From NCBI GenBank assembly GCA_950295325.1, contig OX485803.1, positions 46,143,554 through 46,207,553 of the forward strand: a stretch of DNA of 64,000 nucleotides, in the 5' to 3' direction. The notes under the pieces were generated by a model. It saw only the letters and a program-made list of their open reading frames with translations, did not search any database and was not told the DNA's origin. Source of the DNA: Polytrichum commune (Eukaryota; Streptophyta; Polytrichopsida; Polytrichales; Polytrichaceae). This document shows positions 11,101 through 18,877 of the stretch, piece after piece. How positions within the stretch are numbered: the stretch's first letter is position 1; every line of letters starts with the position of its first letter. The position numbers and the translations under genes were made by a program.

Positions 11101-13430
11101 AATTAAAGGTCCAATGATGTGAGAAAGATGATGAAATGCCACAAAAACATGCGAGAACATGCGGAGGGAAAGAAATGGTCGAGGAGGAGGAGGAAGAGAC
11201 ATGACAGACCAGGGGGTTGGATTTGGTGAAAACGGATCCCTCATTCATGGCCATGGCGGAGGAGCAATGCGCGGTACCACTCACGCTGCGAGGGAAGGCA
11301 ACACAACATGCAAGTCTTCTTCCTTCCCATTGCCCTTCCTCCCCGGGCCCTCCCTTCAACCTCTCCGCTAACTTAGGGGTCTGTTTACACTAAGGGTTGG
11401 TTAACACTAAGTTAGTAGGCTCCAAGACCAAATAAACTCCAAAATCCAGCGATCCTATTGGTCGAGAGCCAAATTTCGACCCAAGAAGTCTTACACTAAC
11501 TTAGGGTCCAAGGTATAGAAAATGAAGTGGCACTAATGTGGTATCATTTCTCCCTCAATATTGAGAGTCATCATTCAAGCAAACACTCCTTTTGTTTTGA
11601 GAAGTTAATCTTCAAGCTCGGGTTCAATTTTGAGTTTAATAAAAAAGATTATTAAAGAGTATTTTAGATCTCAAGTTTCTTGGACATGGACCCTAGTATA
11701 AACTTACCCTATCTTGGATGGACACCTACATTCGAGTGTTTTTGAAAGACATCATACTACTTCACCAAAATTTGTTTACCATTCTTAGGTTTAGTAGTTA
11801 ACGTAGTAATTGGGAAGGGGGGGGGGGTAGACATGTATGATTATTTTAATGAGAAAGAGAAACTTCACCTTGATAATGTCTCCATATATGAGCTCTGAAA
11901 GTTATGAGGAAAATGCCTATACCCACCATTTGGGTTTGCTAGCCACATTGCACTCATCTCATGTTTCATATCCTACAAGAAGTTGGTGTAGGGATTAAAA
12001 GTGCATGCTTATGGCCCGCTTACCTTAGTGACAAAAGGCCTTACAATTGCCATGGTCACAACCTTCACTCTTGAGCCATGACCAAGAGAAATGCACATCA
12101 TAGTCAAAAAGCCTTGGTTGATGTGATGTATACTCCCCCCCTTTTGAGATAAAATATCTGGGTAATCACCAAACACAATCCATTTCAAGACGTTTAAGAT
12201 TCCATGCTACTATATCATCCATATTCTACATGGTCCTTCTTGTTTTTGGTGACCATGAGTGGGATTGACACTCATTTTGCAACCAATGAGAAAATCTAAA
12301 AAATGATGATCATGGGCCTTGATCATTAGCATAAACATGCTATGGAACAAGTTTATATTATAGTCCAAGAGCAAAGAAACTCCAATATCAAACAACCCTA
12401 TTGATTAAGAGCTTTCGCAACAAGCTCTTTGAACTTATTCAAAGACTTAATCTTGATTTAGAGGAATATTGGACTAGGTCTATTGAACGGTTGAACAACA
12501 AAATGATAACTTATTTGGTGAATTGGTATATCTTGGAATATTAAGTTAACTTCAATCAATTCAAATACCATATTTGAAACTCACTTTCATAACAAAACAA
12601 TTCAACTTTTGATGGAGAGTGACATCATGTGATTGGTTGAACATTATTGAAAGGCGACATTGAGTTTTGACTTTAAAATGCTTAATTTGACATTCAAATA
12701 TGGTGTCACTAATGTCAAATATGGGATCGTCTTCTTATTTTGATGCTCTTCAAGTATTTATACACAAGGATTTCACATTTTTGGATATCAATTTGATATG
12801 GGTATTTGACAATAGTTTTGTTTTTGATACCATTCAGATCTATATACCATGCAAAAACCTCCATACCTAGACATACCCAACAAATATCAATATTTGAGTG
12901 GTATTCTAATTTTGATACCCATGATTGTTGATGTTGATTTATTGACACCTTGCATTCACTTATATACGAGATCAATGTTGGTGTCTAAAACCTTGTTCAA
13001 CTAAACAACAAAACATAGGATCGATTTAGACTATACTAGCAAACTGCACTGGTCACTCAAGAATTTCCGCTCAAGACAAGGCTATTTGAAGCAACGGTTG
13101 GTATGGCGGACAAGATGAAAAAAGAAAAACCTCACGTTGGAGTTCTCCAGAGGCCAAGTTTGTAGTCGGAGGGTTTGAGATTGTCCTAATAAACTTGATC
13201 TCCAGATAGCTTGTATAGCAAAAAATGTTGCCATGTTGATACCCATGTCATTGTTTTTCATGCTCGGAAGTTCTCCAGCAGAGACGTTTGACCTTAGTGT
13301 AAACCCTGACAATTGAAGGATCTCATATGGTAGCCAATCACATTGCTCCATTCCCCTAAAATTCTTGACCGGTGCACTCTTCCCTTGGTCTAAGCTTAAG
13401 TTAAATCGGCCCGAAGAGTCAATTCATAGT
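11101..13430. other. Intergenic DNA, no gene recognised
   Basis: 11101-11370 is moderately GC-rich with overlapping low-complexity frames on both strands and no recognisable domain. 11372-11515 has TTTACACTAAGGG near one end and TTACACTAACTTAGGG near the other, but no clean terminal inverted repeat. A G11 run lies at 11817-11827. The rest to 13430 is AT-rich with no supported feature. Confidence 0.5.
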
Positions 13431-13588
13431 GGTCATTGAAGGTGTGGGAGAGAGGGAGCGTCTGAATTGAGGACAGGGGAGAAAGGGTTTAGGGATTAGG
13501 AGAGAGAGAGAGAGAGAGAGAGAGGGGGCTGGCGGAGCGTCGATTGTCAGTGTTGCAAGCTCAGCTGGGAGCGACGCCGGAGGTGGCC
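13431..13588 (+). promoter_or_regulatory. HINT leader with (GA)n tract
   Basis: Upstream of the HINT ATG lies a purine-rich leader with AAAGGGTTTAGGGATTA (about 13484-13500) and an uninterrupted (AG)n run at 13499-13524. Both features are common in plant 5' UTRs and proximal promoters. I do not see a convincing TATA box. A start at TTG 13544 would be in frame with the protein, but the ATG at 13589 is preferred. Confidence 0.5.
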
Positions 13589-14002
13589 ATGGCGGAGGAG
13601 AAGCAAGCCGCTCTGGTAGCGGCGGCCAACAAGGCCAGGGAGGCAGCGGAGGCAGGGGAGCCGACCCTGTTCGACAAGATTGTGTCCAAGCAGATCCCGT
13701 CCAAGGTGGTGTATGAGGACGACACGGTGATGGCATTCCGCGACATCTCGCCCCAAGGTCCCGTGCACATCATTCTCATCCCCAAGGACCGCGACGGCCT
13801 CACGCAGCTGTCTAAGGCCGAGGAGCGCCACACGCAGATCCTGGGCCACCTGCTCGTCACGGCCGCCAAGGTGGCCAAGCAGGAGAAGCTCACCGAGGGC
13901 TTCCGGCTCGTCATCAACGACGGGCCGCAGGGATGCCAGTCCGTCTACCACCTGCACTTGCACCTCATCGGCGGTCGCCAGATGAACTGGCCTCCTGGCT
14001 AG
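13589..14002 (+). CDS. HINT1: HIT-domain protein, HINT type (adenosine 5'-monophosphoramidase-like)
   Basis: HINT proteins hydrolyse nucleoside phosphoramidates and related AMP adducts. The 137-residue product has all family landmarks: TLFDKIVSKQIPSKVVYEDD (26-45), AFRDISPQGPVHIILIPK (49-66), RLVINDGPQGCQSVYHLHLH (106-125), ending LIGGRQMNWPPG. The catalytic histidine triad is H121-x-H123-x-H125, with H123 the expected nucleophile. The N-terminal 25 residues are an Ala/Glu-rich helical extension without an obvious targeting signal. The ATG at 13589 is used because the open frame upstream has no other ATG. The gene is a single exon and clearly richer in GC than its surroundings, so it could be an old retrocopy or a compact native gene. 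Its stop codon lies inside the first unit of a tandem repeat (see next entry). Confidence 0.93.
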   Translation: MAEEKQAALVAAANKAREAAEAGEPTLFDKIVSKQIPSKVVYEDDTVMAFRDISPQGPVHIILIPKDRDGLTQLSKAEERHTQILGHLLVTAAKVAKQEKLTEGFRLVINDGPQGCQSVYHLHLHLIGGRQMNWPPG

Positions 14003-14702
14003 GGTTTTCCCAAGGAAACAACCATGTCGCTGCTCATGAAATTATGTATAGCGAGACCGTGCTTGTAGGGCTATCGGTCAACTGTAATTAGCTGCTTATT
14101 ATGATGAAAAACAATGGCATGTACTAGACGATGATTGTCAGGGGTTTAGGGCTTGTTAACCCTTGTGCTATATCAATGTTGTGCCGAAATGGAGTGTCTT
14201 CATTTCTACACCAATCAACCACATTGTCTGAGAAATCATCGTCACTGGCTGCATGGCTAGGGTTTTGCACAAGGAAACTATGTTGCTGACGAGACTATGA
14301 ATATTGAGACCGCGCTTGTGAGACGATCGTCGTGTAATTAGCTGCTTATTATGATAAAGTCAAGGGCATGTCCTAGATGATGACTGTCTGGGGTTTGGGG
14401 GCGTTTCAACCCTTGTACCGAATCAGTGTTGTGCCGAAATGGAGTGTCTTCATTTCTACACCAATCAACCACATTGTCTGATAAATCTTCGTCATTGACC
14501 GCCCGGCTAGGGTTTTGCCATGGAGACGTGCTTGTGAGACGATCGGCCAACTGTAATTACCTGCTTGTTATATTTAAATCGATGGCATGTACTGGATGAC
14601 TTCTGACTGAAGTTTCAGAAGTTGGGGGGCGTTTGAATCCTTATGCCGAATTGGTAGTGGAGTGTCTTCACTTCTATGGCAATCAAGCACATTCCCTGAG
14701 AA
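13997..14702 (+). repeat. Tandem repeat of HINT 3' end and 3' UTR, about 250-bp units
   Basis: Three head-to-tail units begin at 13997, 14255 and 14505, each with GGCTAGGGTTTT, where the first GGC TAG is the final Gly codon and stop of HINT. Shared blocks in order are GTGCTTGT-AG-CGATCG, TGTAATTA-CTGCTTATTATGAT, GGCATGT-CTAGATGA-GA, CAACCCTTGT, TTGTGCCGAAATGGAGTG and CACATTGTCTGA. Unit spacing is 258 and 250 bp, and the third unit is more diverged. A fourth, isolated partial unit sits at about 15765-15890. The extra units are non-coding. Confidence 0.85.
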
Positions 14703-15760
14703 GTTTCTATTGTCTGTGAAGTCTTTGCTCTCTGGGTCCTGGTGGGTCTCATCTTCACATCCATTCCCGGTATATAATCTAGAGTCTTGGAAGTGTGTTG
14801 TGCGCATATGTTACGTGGTGATTTCGTCTGTGTTTGTGTTGTTGCTATTACTATCCGTATTGTGGGCCCTTCCAATTCTACAAATGGTTTTGGAAATGTC
14901 TCATGCAGTTTGCAGTTTGCAATTGCGAAGTGTGCAGATTGTCATATCAAATTTCAGAACTGGACTTTGAGATGCAAAAGTAGGAGGTCAAAACTGAAGA
15001 TTCTTATTCTCTTCAAGTGATCACTAGTAAATGTGTTTACAATCAAATCTAGAATGGTTAATGTACTTTATGGACATACTCCAATCTCATCGCAACACGT
15101 CTTTTTGATGTCCATTCTTAATGCAGCCTGTCGAAAAAGGCAGCCTTAATTCCTAATATGGATGATTCCCAACAAAAATGATGATGCAGTGCTGTCAAAT
15201 ACTGCATCGCTCATTAGACCCTAATCACCAACCAATTAATCTTGTAAAGACATGATTGATCTCTCCATCCGTTGAGTGGCTATCTGTCTTCACTGGATGG
15301 CTTTCAAGAAGCCGATGTAGCATAAACTTGGTATCGCAGTATGCTTTTAGACTGAGGAGGCATTTGTTTTGAAAAAGGTTGACAAATTTCATGTGAAGGA
15401 AACTCTTGCCCTAGCATTTTCTATGTTGTGGTTCCTTGGACTCTCTTGAATTTCATGAAACTGGATGGCTTTCAGGAAGTTTATGTAGTGTGAACTGTGA
15501 ATCTCATGCTCCTTCAGAATGAGGATGCATATGTTCTGGAAGAGTGACAATTCAATGTGAAGAATAGTCTTTTCCAGCATTTTCTATGTTGTAGTTCCCC
15601 GTATGCTTGTAAACTTCATGACACGGTTGGGGATTGCTCAAAACAAAACGTCTCCATAGTGTATTAGATACCCACACAGTAGTTGTGAAGCTGAGATGGT
15701 AAGGAAAGTATTGAGGATGGTCATTTCATGATTTCATGGATTCAAGAATTTATCTTATTG
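14703..15760 (+). repeat. Segmental duplication, copy 1
   Basis: This segment is repeated in the same orientation at 17390-18366. Shared blocks include CTCTGGGTCCTGGTG, CATCTTCACATCCATTCC, TATTGTGGGCCCTTCCA, GGAGGTCAAAACTGAAGATT, AGCATTTTCTATGTTGT and GAAGCTGAGATGGTAAGGA. Copy 1 alone has about 160 bp at 15130-15290. Within it, a sub-block containing GGATGGCTTTCA and GCATTTTCTATGTTGTGG-TCC is itself repeated (about 15292-15440 and 15462-15600). A short part (about 15030-15120) is in inverted orientation relative to copy 2. No coding function is apparent. Confidence 0.85.
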
Positions 15761-15764
15761 TGAC

Positions 15765-15890
15765 AAAATCGATGGCATGTACTGGATGATGACTGACTCC
15801 TGTGTCAGTGTTTTGAGGACATGCCAACCCTTATGTTGGATCGGGAATATAGTGTCTTCATTTCTACCTCAATAAATCGCATTAGAGTAA
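15765..15890 (+). repeat. Isolated partial unit of the HINT 3' repeat
   Basis: The sequence ATCGATGGCATGTACTGGAT, then CAACCCTTATG, then AGTGTCTTCATTTCTAC follows the order seen in the tandem units at 13997-14702, most closely the third. It lies about 1.1 kb from the array, beyond segmental duplication copy 1, so the array was broken or a unit was copied. Confidence 0.7.
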
Positions 15891-17389
15891 TTCGTAAAGT
15901 CCCTCAAAGAGGAATCAAACCCTGGGTTTCATTTTAGTTTCGGCTACAGGACTATTCTCTTGGCACTATCCTGACATCCTGTCTTGATGTTTAATTTCGA
16001 TTCCGGGATCAACCTTTGAAACCTCCGATTGAGAGCATTTCAACTTTGAGACCTCTTTTGGTTTCTAGATTTAGATATATTTATTATAGGGCTTGAAGTA
16101 ATTGTCGATTCGGCGAAGGGCAGAGGTTGCTGTGGATTCGGCGAAGTGCGGAGGTTGCTGTGGATTCGGCGGAGTGCGGAGGTTGCTGTGGTTTCAGGCG
16201 AACGGCAAAGGTGGCACAGGGGTTTGAACTCAATTTCGGAACTTCAACCAGGCAATTCGGCACCCTACATCGGTACTCTAAATTCAACTTCGGTGGTCAC
16301 TTCGGTGGTTAATTTCGGTAATGCATTTGTGAAATTCTGCAGATGTGAGAAGGGTTTAGAAATTCATCGTGAGAAGCTTTAGTTGACAGAAGGATCAATA
16401 CGAACCGAATGTTGCCGATATAACTTTGACTCAAGTTTCTTAAATGCATTCGGGATGCCGCAGTGCCCACACCTTCTGTAAAAATCCTGACAGACTGCTT
16501 GTGTAAGAACGGGAACTTGGGCAGAAACAAGACAGGGGAATTACTTTGTTTATGTTTGAGATTTGTATGGAGAACGTTGCTTCTCTTTTGTGCTACAGCC
16601 GAGATCACATTCAATTGCACTTGTCATATGAAGATAAACTGCCCCCAATGTGTGACTTTTATCTTGACTAGCCGTTTAATCACAGTCCTCGCATATTGTA
16701 TGAAATTGAGGCAGTTATGAAATCTTTCTGGGTTTCAGGTTAACTAGGTAATTTTGGCCAAGAACCTTTCTAAGATGTGTTATTACTGTGCTTGTGTTTG
16801 TTTTGGGTCTTTGAGGATGAACTTCGCTCTCCATTCTTGGGCTCCATTTCTTCGCACGTCTAATCGCACCAAGAAACTTAACAGAAACTCTGCTCTCCTA
16901 AAACATCCCTCGTCTATAAGTTAAAGTTATCTTTCTTGTGTCCAGTCATCAAGAGCAGAAACATACGTGGCCACATAAAGAGCATAAACATATGTGGCCA
17001 CATAATATTGATGCAGCCTGTGGCAATTCTAGGTTCTTGCCGTGATGAAACTGTGCTTTCAACTTTGCCTTGGCGGCCAACCAGAGCTCGGTACTGTAGT
17101 TTCTCTTATCAGTTATTGTTCATAAGTTAAGACTGGTATAACTTGGAATGAATGCTACAAACCTGCTTCTTGAAGTTGAAATTTGAAATGACGAGGTTAG
17201 GTAATCTAAGAAATCCTTCGACAGTCTACTTCTCCCGACCACGACAGTCTGTTGTGCCAGTAAGGTGGGCCACTGGCCCTATTCCCAGCTTAGCCTATAT
17301 ACCGGGATGGACTTTCCGGTAATTCTCTGAACGGTAGGTACAAGGTCTCAAACGTAGGTTTGATATACTTTGCTTTCCGGATAACTCTA
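15891..17389. other. Intergenic DNA with two small tandem repeats
   Basis: A 28-bp minisatellite lies at 16107-16205, with units starting at 16107, 16135 and 16163 (GATTCGGCGAAGTGCGGAGG then TTGCTGTG) and a decayed fourth unit. Around 16949-17004 a phrase of about 27 bp ending GTGGCCACATAA occurs twice. The open frames here (for example 16309-16620 minus, 16463-16720 plus) are not recognisable. Confidence 0.6.
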
Positions 17390-18366
17390 CTGTCTCTGAA
17401 GTTTTTGCTCTCTGGGTCCTGGTGTGTCTCATCTTCACATCCATTCCTGGTATATAGTCTAGAGTCTTGGAATTGTGTTGCGTGCATATGTTACAAGGTG
17501 TTTTAGTCTGTGCTATGTTGTTGTTGCTATTACTATCCATATTGTGGGCCCTTCCATTTCGACATACGATTTTGGAAATATCTTATGTGGTCAGCAATTG
17601 CAAATCATGTAGATTGTCATTTCAAATTTCAGAGATGGAGTTGAGATGCAAAAGTAGTAGGAGGTCAAAACTGAAGATTCTTATTCTCTTCAAGTGATCA
17701 CATACACCCATTAAGAATGGACACTAACATGACATTGTTTCAATGAGTTTGGAGTATGTTCTCATAAAAGTGGACATGTTGCATTAAGAATAGACACCAA
17801 AAAGACATATTTTTTTGATGAGATTGGAGTATGTGTTCATAACCATTCTAGATTTGATTGCAAACATTTCCTAGCATTTTCTATGTTTTGGTTCCTTGAA
17901 TTCTCTTGATTTTCATGACATTGGATGGCTTTCATAATATTAATTAGCAATGTGCATTCATTCATGTGGACCCCGAGAATAAAACCATGGAATACTCCAG
18001 CTAGTGCGCATTCATACCGAATTTGCACTAGCTATGGCATCCATTGTTATATTCTCGGGGACCCACATAAACGAACGCACTCTGCTTAATAATGTTATGT
18101 TCAAGAAGTTGTAGTAAAAACTTGGAATCTCATGCGACTTTAGACCAAGGATGCAAGTGTTTTGAAAAAAATTGACAAATTCAACGTGAAGAAAAGAAAA
18201 TTCCAGCATTTTCTATGTTGTGCTTCCCCGTATGCTTTTAAATTCTATGACCGGTGGAGTTTTGCTCAAAACAAACATCTCCATCTCACACAGAAATTGT
18301 GAAGCTGAGATGGTAAGGAAAGTATTGAGGATGGGCATTTCATGATTTCATGGATTCAAGAATTTC
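17390..18366 (+). repeat. Segmental duplication, copy 2, with an insertion
   Basis: This is the second copy of the segment at 14703-15760. It additionally holds a diverged tandem pair at about 17708-17767 and 17784-17843 (both CATTAAGAAT-GACAC ... GGAGTATGT-TTCAT) and the foldback element at 17934-18098. The tandem pair is related, inverted, to 15040-15120 of copy 1. Confidence 0.85.
17934..18098. mobile_element. Foldback MITE-like insertion, about 165 bp
   Basis: Nearly the whole stretch is an imperfect palindrome. Left arm blocks TTAGCAATGTGCATTCATTC, ATGTGGACCCCGAGAATA and GCTAGTGC recur as reverse complements GGGGACCCACATAAACG and GCACTAGC in the right arm. The centre is near 18020. It is absent from the equivalent position of segmental copy 1 (about 15475-15485), where GGATGGCTTTCA continues directly, so it inserted after the duplication or was lost from copy 1. 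The flanks are AATATTA/TTAATAAT, and the exact target duplication is uncertain. Confidence 0.7.
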
Positions 18367-18877
18367 ATGTTTTTACACTGAACTGCCTTTTACTGTGATT
18401 GAGAGTCCAGCTCTAAATGGTACACTGCATCATTTCCCCGAACAAGGGTCCCGACTCCCCAGCTTACCAAATAGGGGGCTAAGGGCAGCAGTAAAATCCT
18501 CAAGACATGTGTAGTACCTGGTACTACAGATTTGATGTCATGAAGGAATTGCATAGCCACTGTTTGAAATAGCTGGAATTCTCCAACTTCATAGTTAAAT
18601 CTGGAAGTGGAATTTAACAGCACGGATTACTTTCCAAGAATGTGAGAACGAGGTTCAAGACCACTGTTGGTCCTCAGGGGAGTGCTGATCAGTGACCCGA
18701 TTGCTGTGTTGTGCAGTTGCCCATTGATGAAACGGGAGTTGTGCCATGAGTGGCTCTTATCAAGACAGGTATGAATCTTCATACTGCAATCGACTGGAAC
18801 TCGCGGGAGGGACTCTAAGTTTTGCGCGGCTGACCAGTTGCATTTTAGGGGAAGGGACCTCGGGGAGGGAAAAAGTG
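18367..18877. other. Spacer between segmental duplication and 820-codon ORF
   Basis: No supported gene lies here. Composition is balanced. It forms the 3' flank of the minus-strand ORF that ends at 18878 and could contain that gene's 3' UTR. Confidence 0.4.

Noticed and set aside
13547-13963. Minus-strand frames of 138 and 118 codons opposite HINT
   Set aside because: They are antisense shadows of a GC-rich coding exon; their composition is Arg/Leu-rich without any domain, and the plus strand encodes a clear HIT protein.
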